14,043 nucleotides of DNA from Roseburia sp. (GTDB taxonomy: Bacteria; Bacillota_A; Clostridia; Lachnospirales; Lachnospiraceae): the NCBI GenBank assembly GCA_017547315.1, contig JAFYQA010000009.1, positions 1 to 14,043 on the forward strand, given 5' to 3'. The notes under the pieces are model-generated. The model searched no databases. It saw only the letters and a program-made list of their open reading frames with translations, and was not told where the DNA came from. Of this stretch, positions 1 through 7,660 are shown in pieces (within the stretch, counting starts at the first letter, position 1; each line of letters opens with the position of its first letter). Both the position numbers and the translations under genes were made by a program.

Positions 1-100
1 ATAAATTTGATACGATGTAAATAATATGGAAATATAATAGTACAAGTAAATAAAATTGTAAAGTATAAAATTTGACATGAGAAGGAAAGTGCTTTAGACA

Positions 101-129
101 TTGAAGTTCATACAGTAAAGTGATAGAAT
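101..129 (+). promoter_or_regulatory. Putative sigma-A promoter for the AAC(3)-like gene
   Basis: TTGAAG at 101-106 and TAGAAT at 124-129 are separated by 17 bases, close to the TTGACA/TATAAT consensus at ideal spacing. Transcription would start near 136, giving a leader of about 27 bases with a GAGG ribosome binding site at 155-158. A TTGACA at 72-77 upstream has no convincing -10 partner. Prediction from sequence only. Confidence 0.5.
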
Positions 130-162
130 GAAGCATATTATGATGGAATAATTTGAGGTAGG

Positions 163-969
163 ATGATGCAGGCATATACAAAAGAAGACTTAAAACAGCA
201 TTTAGCAGAAATGGGACTGAAAGGAACGGATGCCGTAATGGTGCATTCTTCCATGAAGTCGATTGGAAATGTAGAAGGTGGCGCAGATACGGTAGTAGAT
301 GCATTTATGGAATATTTTGCGGAGGGACTTTTTATGACACCAACGCATACGTGGGCACAGATGAGTGAAGAATATTGCATCTTTGATCCAGAGACAGAGC
401 CTGCTTGCGTGGGCATTATTCCAAATATATTCAGGCATAGGGAAGGTGTGGTTCGTTCGCTACATCCGACACATAGCATTGCGGCATTTGGACCAACTGC
501 ATCCGAGTACATAAAAGGTGAGGAAAATATGACTACCCCATGTCAGCCGGGTGGTTGCTGGGAGCGCCTTCGCCAGATTGATGCTAAAATTTTGTTAGTA
601 GGTGTAACGCATATAAGGAATACTTTTATTCATGCAATTGAAGAAATTTTTGATGTTCCGGAACGTTTGACAGAACAACCAACACTTTTTAAAATAAAAA
701 TGCCGGATGGAACGTTGAAAGAGGTTGCAATGTACCGTCATTATAATCGTATTTTGGAGCATATTTCAGAAAGTTTTGATAAAATGGAAGATGGGTATTA
801 TAAAACCGGAGCAGCGAAAAAAGTGCGATTGGGAGATGCAGAGTGTATTTTGTGTGATACGAATCGTTTGGTGGAAGTGACAGAAGCAATTTTAAAACAG
901 GAACCAAACTGTTTTATTGACAGAGAAGCAATTCCAGAATCATGGTATGAGGAATTTATTTGTAGTTGA
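163..969 (+). CDS. AAC(3)-family (Antibiotic_NAT) N-acetyltransferase
   Basis: 268 residues, a normal length for aminoglycoside 3-N-acetyltransferase / YokD-type proteins, which move acetyl from acetyl-CoA to an amine. The family signatures are all visible: VHSSMKSIG at residues 27-35, GG at 39-40, MTPTHTW at 58-64, RSLHPTHSIAAFGP at 98-111, and the late THIRNTFIHAIEE block at 149-161 with conserved His157 and Glu160. It is cytosolic, with no signal peptide or membrane segment. Two ATGs lie in tandem (163 and 166). The GAGG at 155-158 is 4 bases from the first and 7 from the second, so initiation at 166 is equally possible. The family assignment is solid. Real aminoglycoside resistance is not implied, because chromosomal members of this family in Firmicutes often have unknown substrates. 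A GNAT gene follows after 136 bases on the same strand. Confidence 0.88.
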   Translation: MMQAYTKEDLKQHLAEMGLKGTDAVMVHSSMKSIGNVEGGADTVVDAFMEYFAEGLFMTPTHTWAQMSEEYCIFDPETEPACVGIIPNIFRHREGVVRSLHPTHSIAAFGPTASEYIKGEENMTTPCQPGGCWERLRQIDAKILLVGVTHIRNTFIHAIEEIFDVPERLTEQPTLFKIKMPDGTLKEVAMYRHYNRILEHISESFDKMEDGYYKTGAAKKVRLGDAECILCDTNRLVEVTEAILKQEPNCFIDREAIPESWYEEFICS

Positions 970-992
970 TAACAAGTGAGAGAGGGCTATTA

Positions 993-1139
993 TTGAACGC
1001 AGTTAATCGAGAAAGTGCGGATATTTCAAGGTGTTTGGATGAGCATTTATACGTGGTTGTGAATGTGCAGAAAACGTACAAAGTGATATATAGGAAGAGA
1101 TTTACATGGAAATTAGAAAAACAAGAATCGAAGAACTAG
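993..1139 (+). CDS. Possible 48-codon small ORF, TTG start (doubtful)
   Basis: The gap between the two acetyltransferase genes holds a TTG-started frame of 48 codons ending at TAG 1137-1139. It is preceded by a purine-rich GAGAGAGGG stretch (978-986) at 6-base spacing, which would make a workable ribosome binding site. The predicted peptide is basic at its C-terminus (YRKRFTW, KLEKQESKN) and resembles no family I recognise. It overlaps the start of the GNAT gene by 34 bases in another frame. No promoter, hairpin or other support is visible, so chance is a fair explanation. Confidence 0.15.
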   Translation: MNAVNRESADISRCLDEHLYVVVNVQKTYKVIYRKRFTWKLEKQESKN

Positions 1140-1588
1140 ACGAAGTGATGGACGTCTATGCGTATGCCAGACAGTTTATGGCAGAACATGGAAATCCGAA
1201 TCAGTGGAAAAAGACGAACCCGCCAAGAGAACGGGTGGAACAGGATATTAACGAAGGCAAAAGTTACGTTTGTGTTGAAAATGATGAAATACTCGGGGTA
1301 TTTTATTTCGCAGTGGAAGAAGACCCGACTTACATTGTAATTTATGATGGAGAATGGAAGAATCCGGATCAATATGCAGTGGTACATCGCATTGCTTCGG
1401 CGGGAAAGGCAAAAGGTGTGGGGACTTTTTGTATGAATTGGGCTTATGAACAGTTTGCTAATGTGAAGATTGATACGCACAGGGATAATGTGGTAATGCA
1501 GAATATGCTTAAGAAAAATGGATTTTCTTATTGCGGTATTATTCACTTGGCGAATGGGGAAGAACGATTGGCATTCCAAAAATCGTGA
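1106..1588 (+). CDS. GNAT-family N-acetyltransferase
   Basis: 160 residues, typical of single-domain GCN5-related acetyltransferases that use acetyl-CoA. The N-terminus IRKTRIEELDEVMDVYAYAR (residues 3-22) is the usual first strand and helix, and FMAEHGNPNQW (24-34) is a motif common in clostridial members. The central beta strands include EILGVFYFAV (61-70). The acetyl-CoA loop lies around KAKGVG (101-106) after VVHRIAS. The C-terminal block IDTHRDNVVMQNMLKKNGF (122-140), followed by CGIIHL, is the classic ending in which the late Asn and the KNGF turn bind cofactor. The start is supported by AGGAAGAG at 1092-1099. Substrate unknown. No clear promoter precedes it, so it may be read from the upstream acetyltransferase promoter. 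It sits 49 bases before azlC. Confidence 0.85.
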   Translation: MEIRKTRIEELDEVMDVYAYARQFMAEHGNPNQWKKTNPPRERVEQDINEGKSYVCVENDEILGVFYFAVEEDPTYIVIYDGEWKNPDQYAVVHRIASAGKAKGVGTFCMNWAYEQFANVKIDTHRDNVVMQNMLKKNGFSYCGIIHLANGEERLAFQKS

Positions 1589-1637
1589 GTGATGATGGAA
1601 ACGGTGATTACGAATGGATAAAGGAAGAGGTTTTTGA

Positions 1638-2330
1638 ATGGATTCATATATTAGAGGTGTAAAAGCAGGTATTCCAATCGGTCTGGGATATTTGTCGGTA
1701 TCGTTTACCTTTGGAATCATAGCGATATCGTATGGGTTTACGTGGTGGCAGGCCGTATTGATTTCGATGACAACGGTTACGTCTGCGGGACAATTTTCGG
1801 GAATAGGAACAATGCTTCATCCGGGGCAGTATATGGAAATGCTGATATCGCAGCTGACGATTAATGTGCGTTATTCGTTTATGTCGATCTCATTATCGCA
1901 GAAAGTGGACGAGAAGTTTAAGGGAATCTGGCGGTGGATATTCGCATTTATGATGACCGATGAGATTTTCGCGGTGGCGAGTACGGAAAAAGAAGTGAAA
2001 CGTTCTTTTTTTGCAGGACTTATGACGACACCATATTTGGGATGGACATTAGGAACTTTAGTGGGAGCATTGCTTGGTAATATTTTACCGGCACGATTAA
2101 TGAGTGCACTTGGATTGGCAATTTATGGAATGTTTGTAGCGATTGTTATGCCGGGCATGAAAGAGAGCAAAGCAGTGTTAATAGTGGTATTACTGGCAGT
2201 AGGTTTAAGTAGCCTGTTTTACTATGTACCTGTGCTTGCGCAAGTATCTAGTGGACTGGCAATTAGTATCTGTGCGATTGTAGCAGCGTTGGTCGGTGCA
2301 GCATTTTTCCCAGTAAAGGAGGAGGCATAG
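1638..2330 (+). CDS. azlC: AzlC-family branched-chain amino-acid transporter, large subunit
   Basis: 230 residues, the usual size for AzlC/YgaZ/BrnF proteins, which with a small AzlD/YgaH/BrnE partner export branched-chain amino acids and their analogues across the cytoplasmic membrane. The N-terminal block GVKAGIPIGLGYLSVSFTFG (7-26), the polar segment SAGQFSG (49-55) and INVRYSFMSISL (75-86) are characteristic of the family, as is the MMTDEIFA acidic segment (105-112). Hydrophobic stretches at roughly 13-32, 35-58, 125-150, 155-172, 178-197 and 200-224 indicate a polytopic membrane protein. The start is set by AAGGAAGAGG at 1621-1630, 7 bases before the ATG. The last codons carry the ribosome binding site of azlD, one base downstream. 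The transport direction is inferred from the family. Confidence 0.92.
   Translation: MDSYIRGVKAGIPIGLGYLSVSFTFGIIAISYGFTWWQAVLISMTTVTSAGQFSGIGTMLHPGQYMEMLISQLTINVRYSFMSISLSQKVDEKFKGIWRWIFAFMMTDEIFAVASTEKEVKRSFFAGLMTTPYLGWTLGTLVGALLGNILPARLMSALGLAIYGMFVAIVMPGMKESKAVLIVVLLAVGLSSLFYYVPVLAQVSSGLAISICAIVAALVGAAFFPVKEEA
2316..2325 (+). promoter_or_regulatory. Strong Shine-Dalgarno of azlD inside the azlC 3' end
   Basis: AAGGAGGAGG is a near-perfect match to the 16S rRNA anti-Shine-Dalgarno sequence, 6 bases before the azlD ATG at 2332. It is embedded in the final Lys-Glu-Glu codons of azlC. With only one base between the azlC stop and the azlD start, this favours translational coupling and matched subunit amounts. 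Confidence 0.8.
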
Positions 2331-2331
2331 G

Positions 2332-2652
2332 ATGGAATTGAAAAGCTTTTTTACCTATCTGGCGATTATGGCAGGGTCTACTTATTTAATTCGTGCGATT
2401 CCGTTTGCATTAATTAATAAAAAGATTGAAAACCGATTTATCAAATCATTTTTGCATTACATACCATTTGCAGTGTTGTCTGCGATGACATTTCCTGCGA
2501 TTTTGTACGCGACGGACTATGTGATTTCAGCGGCGATTGGATTTGGAGTAGCGATATTATTTGCATCTAAGGGGAAGAGTCTTACTACGGTTGCGGTAGC
2601 TGCATGTGTGGCAGTATTTGTAGTGGAAAGTCTGATTGGAGTTGTTGGCTAA
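2332..2652 (+). CDS. azlD: AzlD-family branched-chain amino-acid transporter, small subunit
   Basis: 106 residues with about four hydrophobic segments (roughly 7-24, 42-60, 62-79 and 83-104), the usual size and topology of AzlD/BrnE/YgaH, the obligate small partner of AzlC. The block YLIRAIPFALINKKI (18-32), then FIKSFLHYIPFAVLSAMTFP (36-55), is the conserved family core. The gene starts one base after the azlC stop and shares its mRNA, so the two products very likely assemble as one exporter in the cytoplasmic membrane. A terminator follows at 2673-2732. No Lrp or other dedicated regulator gene lies next to it, and no operator can be recognised. Confidence 0.92.
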   Translation: MELKSFFTYLAIMAGSTYLIRAIPFALINKKIENRFIKSFLHYIPFAVLSAMTFPAILYATDYVISAAIGFGVAILFASKGKSLTTVAVAACVAVFVVESLIGVVG

Positions 2653-2672
2653 AGGATATGTTTATTATTTTA

Positions 2673-2732
2673 ATAAAAAGGCAACTTGTTACTTGGATTG
2701 TTTTAAAACTAAGTAGCGGGTTGCCTTTTTAT
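2673..2732. terminator. Bidirectional intrinsic terminator between azlD and ald
   Basis: The two 22-base arms at 2673-2694 and 2711-2732 pair along their whole length with three G-U wobbles. Each hairpin carries the core GGCAAC/GTTGCC and a 16-base loop. A-runs on the left and T-runs on the right give a U-tract on either strand. It therefore suits both azlD (plus) and ald (minus), which converge here. Confidence 0.9.
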
Positions 2733-2758
2733 CTATGGAAGAATATTATTGTTAAAAA

Positions 2759-3871
2759 CTAAATAACATCAAGTAAGTCGGTGTATTCTAAACCTAAGCT
2801 GTTTGCGACATTCTGGTTTGTGCATTTGTGGTTATAAATATTAACACCGTTTGCAAGACCGGCATCTTTTTTTACTGCTTCTTCAAGACCTAAATTAGCA
2901 ATCATGCTGCCGTATTTGTAGGTAGCGTTTGCTAAAGCTACAGTTGAAGTATGAGGAACTGCACCCGGCATGTTGCCTACGCAATAGTGAACGACACCAT
3001 CTTCGATGAATACTGGTTCAGAGTGTGTAGTAACACGTGATGTTTCACAACAACCACCCTGGTCGATTGCGATATCAACAATAACAGCACCTTTTTTCAT
3101 GAGAGCAAGATGTTCTTTGCGGATTAATTTAGGTGCTTTACCACCTGGAATCAATACGGAGCCGATAACTAAGTCTGCTTCTGCAAGAGACTTGCGGATG
3201 TTAGCTTCTGTGCTATAAAGAGTAGTAACAGAAGCACCGAATACATCTTCTAAATAAGAAAGACGATTTAAATTAATATCAAGTAAGGTTACCTGTGCGT
3301 CGATACCAACAGCAGCTTTTGCTGCGTAGGTTCCGGCAATACCACCACCGATAATAACGATTTTACCACGTTCTACGCCTGGTACACCGCCAAGCAAGAT
3401 ACCACGGCCACCGAAGTTCTTCTCTAAGTATTTGGCACCTTCCTGAATACTTAAACGGCCTGCAATCTGACTCATTGGACGTAAGCAAGGAAGATTGCCT
3501 TCTGCGTCTGTAATCGTCTCAAATGCAACTGCTTTTACGCCACGTTCGATTAAAGCGTTTGTAAGTTCCGGATTTGGAGCAAGATGAAGGTAAGTATATA
3601 AAATCTGACCTTCTCTTAATAAGTCATATTCACAGGCTTCCGGTTCTTTTACCTTTACAATCATGTCAGATTTTGCAAAGACTTCCTGTGGAGTATCAAG
3701 GATGATAGCTCCGGCGTCCATATACATCTGGTCGGTAAAACCTGCTCCAAGACCAGCGTTGGTCTCTACAAAAACAGTATGACCGTCATTTACATAAGAT
3801 AATACATTGTCAGGAGTCAAACCTACGCGGTATTCGTGATTTTTCAATTCTCTGGTTGTTCCAATTACCAT
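2759..3871 (-). CDS. ald: Alanine dehydrogenase, NAD-dependent
   Basis: 370 residues, matching the roughly 371-residue Ald family. It catalyses reversible oxidative deamination of L-alanine to pyruvate and ammonia with NAD, as a cytosolic oligomer. Key residues fall where expected: Arg15 (YRVGLTP) and Lys75 (VKVKEP) for pyruvate binding, His96 (TYLHLAPN) as the acid/base, the Rossmann loop IGGGIAG (174-180), Asp198 (LLDIN) that selects NAD over NADP, and Asp270 (DIAIDQGG). The MPGAVPHTSTVAL block (301-313) and NHKCTNQNVA (347-356) are also typical. The ATG at 3871 has GGAGGAA (3878-3884) 6 bases upstream. It has its own promoter at 3907-3935 and shares the terminator with azlD. In anaerobes it can assimilate ammonia, make alanine or regenerate NAD; which one applies here is not evident. 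Confidence 0.97.
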   Translation of the reverse strand: MVIGTTRELKNHEYRVGLTPDNVLSYVNDGHTVFVETNAGLGAGFTDQMYMDAGAIILDTPQEVFAKSDMIVKVKEPEACEYDLLREGQILYTYLHLAPNPELTNALIERGVKAVAFETITDAEGNLPCLRPMSQIAGRLSIQEGAKYLEKNFGGRGILLGGVPGVERGKIVIIGGGIAGTYAAKAAVGIDAQVTLLDINLNRLSYLEDVFGASVTTLYSTEANIRKSLAEADLVIGSVLIPGGKAPKLIRKEHLALMKKGAVIVDIAIDQGGCCETSRVTTHSEPVFIEDGVVHYCVGNMPGAVPHTSTVALANATYKYGSMIANLGLEEAVKKDAGLANGVNIYNHKCTNQNVANSLGLEYTDLLDVI

Positions 3872-3906
3872 AATATGTTCCTCCGCTACGAAAAAATATA
3901 CTTAAA

Positions 3907-3935
3907 ATTATAAACGCTATTATAGGGATTTGCAA
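3907..3935 (-). promoter_or_regulatory. Sigma-A promoter for ald
   Basis: Reading the minus strand, TTGCAA (3930-3935) and a perfect TATAAT (3907-3912) are separated by 17 bases. The start point would be near 3900, giving a leader of about 30 bases. The promoter lies in the short gap after the ABC gene stop, where no terminator hairpin is visible, so read-through from the ABC operon could add to ald expression. Confidence 0.72.
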
Positions 3936-3946
3936 TAAAAATAGTA

Positions 3947-5842
3947 TTATGCTTCAGCCAGATTACCGGTATACAACTGATAGTATTTACCTTTTTCTGC
4001 AATTAATTCTTCGTGGTTACCACGTTCAATGATGCGTCCCTGTTCGAGAACCATAATGCAATCGCTATTCTTAACGGTTGACAAGCGGTGTGCAATAACG
4101 AATGTGGTACGACCATGCATAAGTTTATCCATACCATCCTGAACGATTTTTTCGGTTCTTGTATCGATAGAAGAAGTAGCTTCATCTAAAATCAGTACAG
4201 GTGGATCTGCGATAGCAGCACGAGCGATAGCGAGTAACTGACGCTGACCCTGACTTAAGTTGGCGCCATTTCCTGTTAATACGGTATTGTAACCTTCTGG
4301 TAACTGACGGATGAAGGTATCTGCGTTGGCAAGTTTTGCTGCTGCATAAACTTCTTCGTCAGTAGCATCTAATTTGCCGTAGCGGATGTTATCCATAACA
4401 GTTCCGGTAAACAGGTTGGTTTCCTGTAATACGATACCGAGAGAGCGACGTAAGTCCGCTTTTTTAATCTTATTAATATTAATACCGTCGTAACGAATTT
4501 TACCATCTGCGATGTCGTAGAAACGGTTGATCAGGTTTGTAATGGTTGTTTTACCGGCACCGGTACTACCAACGAAAGCAATTTTCTGACCTGGTGTAGC
4601 AAACATTTTAATGTTGTGTAATACGATTTTATCCTCTGTGTAGCCGAAATCTACATCGTCAAAAGTAACATCACCCTTTAATTCGATATAGTCTACAGAA
4701 CCATCGGCCTGATGCACATGTTTCCAAGCCCAAAGACCTGTACGGGTGTTGGTTTCTAAAAGTACATCACCGTCACGTCTTACATTTACTAAAGTAACAT
4801 AGCCATTATCTGTTTCAGGTGTTTCATCTAATAATGCAAAAACTCGTTCTGCACCGGCTAAAGCCATGATAACGCTGTTCATCTGCATGCTTAACTGGTT
4901 GATTGGCATAGCAAAACTCTTGTTGTAAGTTAAGAAACTTGCTAATCCACCAACGGTGAATCCGCCAAAACCATTTAATGCTAATGCGCCACCTACAGCT
5001 GCGATGATAACATAGCTTAAATGCCCGAGGTTACCATTAATAGGACCGATGATATTACCGAACTTGTTAGCATTATAAGCACTTTCGAAAAGCTGTTCAT
5101 TTAATTCATTGAAAGTTTTGATACTTTCATCTTCATGTGTAAATACTTTAACAACCTTCTGACCTTCCATCATCTCTTCGATATAACCGTTTAAGGCACC
5201 TAGAGATTTCTGCTGTGCCACAAAGTATTTTGAACTCTGACTGCCAACTTTTCCAGTTGTCAGAATGGTTACCGCTACCATTGCCAAAGAAACAAAGGTT
5301 AATGGTATGCTTAACATAATCATCATAGTAAGCACACTTACAATGGTAATGGCACTATTTACAACTTGTGGTAAAGTTTGCGAGATTAGCATACGGAGTG
5401 CATCGATATCATTGGTGTAGATAGACATGACATCGCCGTGTGCATGAGTGTCAAAATATTTTACTGGAAGACTTTCCATATGTGTAAACAAGTCATTACG
5501 TAATCTGCGCTGTGTACCTTGTGTTACTACTACCATGATACGTGCTTGAGTGAATGCAGCTACAATACCTGCAGCATAGAAAACAGCAACATTCATAATT
5601 GCCTTTGCCAATCCAGAAAAATCAGGATTAGCCTGTTTTGTTAATGGAACGATATAGTCATCAATTAAGGTTTGAATAAACTTGGTTCCCTGTACGCTTG
5701 CGAATACAGAGGTGAAAATACAAATGATAACAATCACTAAATGGATGGCATAATTTTTTGCTACATAAGCAAGTAAGCGCTTTAAAAGCTTACCTGGATT
5801 TTTAACTTTTGGTCTAGGACCACGTGGACCGCCTGGAGCCAT
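3947..5842 (-). CDS. ABC exporter half-transporter with canonical catalytic site (subunit B)
   Basis: 631 residues: a six-helix transmembrane domain (about 30-335) fused to an ATPase domain (about 390-628), the plan of multidrug or lipid ABC exporters. The ATPase carries Walker A GSTGAGKT (425-432), Q-loop Gln473, Walker B VLILDE with catalytic Glu554, and switch His585 (IAHR). The signature is altered to LSQGQ (529-533) instead of LSGGQ. This pairs logically with the upstream partner, which lacks the catalytic Glu and His but has an intact signature, as in LmrCD/BmrCD-type heterodimers. The N-terminus is unusual (MAPGGPRGPRPKVKNPG, Gly/Pro/Arg-rich). An extra segment of about 45 residues (345-390) links the two domains. 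The start overlaps the stop of subunit A by one base and has a perfect AAGGAGGTG site. Substrate unknown; drug efflux is inferred from the MarR neighbour. Confidence 0.93.
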   Translation of the reverse strand: MAPGGPRGPRPKVKNPGKLLKRLLAYVAKNYAIHLVIVIICIFTSVFASVQGTKFIQTLIDDYIVPLTKQANPDFSGLAKAIMNVAVFYAAGIVAAFTQARIMVVVTQGTQRRLRNDLFTHMESLPVKYFDTHAHGDVMSIYTNDIDALRMLISQTLPQVVNSAITIVSVLTMMIMLSIPLTFVSLAMVAVTILTTGKVGSQSSKYFVAQQKSLGALNGYIEEMMEGQKVVKVFTHEDESIKTFNELNEQLFESAYNANKFGNIIGPINGNLGHLSYVIIAAVGGALALNGFGGFTVGGLASFLTYNKSFAMPINQLSMQMNSVIMALAGAERVFALLDETPETDNGYVTLVNVRRDGDVLLETNTRTGLWAWKHVHQADGSVDYIELKGDVTFDDVDFGYTEDKIVLHNIKMFATPGQKIAFVGSTGAGKTTITNLINRFYDIADGKIRYDGININKIKKADLRRSLGIVLQETNLFTGTVMDNIRYGKLDATDEEVYAAAKLANADTFIRQLPEGYNTVLTGNGANLSQGQRQLLAIARAAIADPPVLILDEATSSIDTRTEKIVQDGMDKLMHGRTTFVIAHRLSTVKNSDCIMVLEQGRIIERGNHEELIAEKGKYYQLYTGNLAEA

Positions 5843-7590
5843 TATTGTGCACCTCCTTCGTCGAAATCGCCGCTGCCGGAAGTCTGAGCTTCATAAACTT
5901 CGCGGTAGATAGCATTATTTTCTAATAATTCATCATGTGTACCAAAGCCGTTTACAATACCGTCATTTAATACAATGATGCGGTCTGCATGCTGTATGGA
6001 AGAGATACGCTGGGCAATGATAAGTTTTGTAGTATTTGGAATCTCATCAGCAAAAGCTTTACGAATTTTAGCATCCGTAGCAGTATCAACGGCACTTGTA
6101 CTGTCATCTAAAATAAGAATCTTTGGCTTTTTAAGAAGTGCTCTTGCGATACAAAGTCTCTGCTTCTGACCGCCGGATACGTTTGAACCACCTTGTTCAA
6201 TATGAGTGTTATAACCATCCGGGAACCGCTCGATAAACTCGTCTGCGCAAGCTAATTTACATGCATGCTGACATTCTTCATCGGTTGCATTTAAATCGCC
6301 CCAGCGAAGGTTTTCATAAATACTGCCGGAGAAAAGTACGTTTTTCTGAAGTACTACAGATACTTCGTTTCTAAGAGTATCTAAATCATAAGAACGGACA
6401 TCTTTGCCACCTACTAATACGCGGCCTTCGTTAACATCATATAAACGGCTGATTAAGTTAACCAAAGAAGACTTCGAACTACCTGTTCCGCCGATGATAC
6501 CAATGGTTTCACCGGATTTGATAGATAAATGAATATCATCTAAAATAGGACGTTCGGAATGTTCATTGTAACGGAAGGTTACATGTTCAAATGTGATACT
6601 TCCATCTGTAATTTCAAAATCTGGATTTTCTGGATTGGTAATGGTACTTTCTTCATTCAATACTTCACAAATACGCTTTCCAGCAGCTGCACTCATAGTT
6701 AAGATAACAAAAATCATAGAGAGCATCATAAGGTTCATTAAAATATTGGCACAATATGTAAGCAAACTCATCAAATTACCGGTAGATAAATCGCCTACTA
6801 CAATCATTTGTGCACCAAACCAGCTGATAGCGATGGTACATCCATAACCTGCTAATTGCATGAGTGGACCGTTGAATGAGAGAATATTTTCAGCTTTGGT
6901 GAACATCATACTCAAGTTTGTACTGGCTTTTGTAAAACGTTCATTTTCGTAGTCTTCACGAACGAATGCTTTTACAACGCGAATGGCTGAAATATTTTCC
7001 TGAATAGAAGCATTTAAGTCATCGTATTTTGAAAATGTAGCAGTAAAATATTTGTGCGCATTTACAGTAATAAGTGCAAGACAAACTGCGAGAATAACCA
7101 TAGCAACTAAGTATATGCAAGAGAGCTTTGGACTGATGTAGAAAGCCATAACCATCGCACAAATAAGTGAGATTGGAGCTCTGAAGCCGAGACGTAAAAG
7201 CATCTGGTAAGAATTTTGTACGTTCGTAACGTCTGTGGTAAGACGTGTGATAAGTCCGGCAGTACTGAACTTGTCGATGTTGGCGAAAGAGAATGTCTGG
7301 ATATTTTCAAACATTGCTTTTCGTAAGTTTTTGGCAAAACCGGTAGAAGCTTCTGCACCGTAGCGTCCGCCCATGATACCAGCGTAGAGAGATACGCATG
7401 CAATTAGCAGCATGATTCCGCCCATAACAAAAATGTGTGACAGATTGCCGACTTCGACACCGTCATCGATGATTGAGGCCATAGCTAAAGGGATTAACAT
7501 TTCCATGATTACTTCTAAAATCATGAAACATGGCGTCAAAAAGGAAGCCTTTTTGTATTCCTTTACATGGCTAGCTAAAGTTTTTAGCAT
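5842..7590 (-). CDS. ABC exporter half-transporter with degenerate catalytic site (subunit A)
   Basis: 582 residues from the preferred start: a six-helix transmembrane domain (about 12-300) and an ATPase domain (about 330-575). The ATPase has a variant Walker A GGTGSSKS (367-374, Ser replacing the usual Gly before Lys), Q-loop Gln415, an intact VSGGQ signature (471-475), Walker B ILILDD with Asp496 where catalytic Glu is expected, and Gln527 (IAQR) in place of the switch His. It should bind but scarcely hydrolyse ATP, the non-catalytic half of a heterodimeric exporter with the gene immediately downstream. An upstream in-frame ATG at 7602 abuts the GAAAGGA site (7603-7609) with no spacer, whereas the ATG at 7590 (MLKTLASHVKEYKK) lies 12 bases from it and gives a family-like N-terminus. 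I prefer 7590. It is first in a two-gene operon controlled from 7636-7686. Confidence 0.92.
   Translation of the reverse strand: MLKTLASHVKEYKKASFLTPCFMILEVIMEMLIPLAMASIIDDGVEVGNLSHIFVMGGIMLLIACVSLYAGIMGGRYGAEASTGFAKNLRKAMFENIQTFSFANIDKFSTAGLITRLTTDVTNVQNSYQMLLRLGFRAPISLICAMVMAFYISPKLSCIYLVAMVILAVCLALITVNAHKYFTATFSKYDDLNASIQENISAIRVVKAFVREDYENERFTKASTNLSMMFTKAENILSFNGPLMQLAGYGCTIAISWFGAQMIVVGDLSTGNLMSLLTYCANILMNLMMLSMIFVILTMSAAAGKRICEVLNEESTITNPENPDFEITDGSITFEHVTFRYNEHSERPILDDIHLSIKSGETIGIIGGTGSSKSSLVNLISRLYDVNEGRVLVGGKDVRSYDLDTLRNEVSVVLQKNVLFSGSIYENLRWGDLNATDEECQHACKLACADEFIERFPDGYNTHIEQGGSNVSGGQKQRLCIARALLKKPKILILDDSTSAVDTATDAKIRKAFADEIPNTTKLIIAQRISSIQHADRIIVLNDGIVNGFGTHDELLENNAIYREVYEAQTSGSGDFDEGGAQ
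5850..5858 (-). promoter_or_regulatory. Perfect Shine-Dalgarno of ABC subunit B within subunit A
   Basis: On the minus strand AAGGAGGTG lies 7 bases before the subunit B ATG, inside the last Glu-Gly-Gly codons of subunit A. The stop and start overlap as TAATG at 5840-5844. The arrangement predicts translational coupling and equal production of the two halves. Confidence 0.8.
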
Positions 7591-7631
7591 AAAATGAACC
7601 ATTCCTTTCTATATTTATTTTTTTCTTGATT

Positions 7632-7660
7632 TTTAATTGTTAGTGTGCTAACAATATAAT
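7632..7660 (+). promoter_or_regulatory. Possible marR promoter, back-to-back with the ABC promoter
   Basis: On the plus strand an exact TATAAT (7655-7660) has a weak TTTAAT (7632-7637) 17 bases upstream. This -10 shares the palindrome TATAATTATA (7655-7664) with the -10 of the opposite promoter, and the MarR operator fills its spacer. It predicts autorepression with a leader of about 95 bases. The weak -35 keeps confidence modest. Confidence 0.4.
7636..7655. promoter_or_regulatory. Probable MarR operator, perfect inverted repeat
   Basis: ATTGTTAG, a TGTG spacer, then CTAACAAT form an exact 8-base inverted repeat with 4-base spacing, the size and layout expected for a dimeric MarR-family protein (TTAG...CTAA core). 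It covers about -3 to +17 of the ABC promoter and sits between the -35 and -10 of the proposed marR promoter. Binding would block the exporter and perhaps also the regulator. A divergent marR gene lies 106 bases away. Confidence 0.8.

Noticed and set aside
7..38. Possible promoter TTGATA/TATAAT at the left edge
   Set aside because: The spacer is 20 bases, too long for normal sigma-A use, and a better-spaced promoter lies at 101-129.
138..512. Minus-strand open frame opposite the AAC(3)-like gene
   Set aside because: It mirrors a gene with clear family motifs on the plus strand and shows no motif or ribosome binding site of its own.
163..969. Acquired aminoglycoside-resistance gene on a mobile element
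   Set aside because: No transposase, integron or terminal repeats are nearby, and composition matches the neighbours. It looks like a resident chromosomal family member.
1136..1720. 194-codon minus-strand frame across the GNAT gene and azlC start
   Set aside because: It spans two well-supported plus-strand genes and their intergenic ribosome binding site; the translation is low-complexity and unlike any family.
7591..7602. Upstream ATG of ABC subunit A (adds 4 residues)
   Set aside because: The only Shine-Dalgarno-like site touches this ATG with no spacer. The ATG at 7590 has a usable, if long, 12-base spacing and a family-like N-terminus. It cannot be fully excluded.
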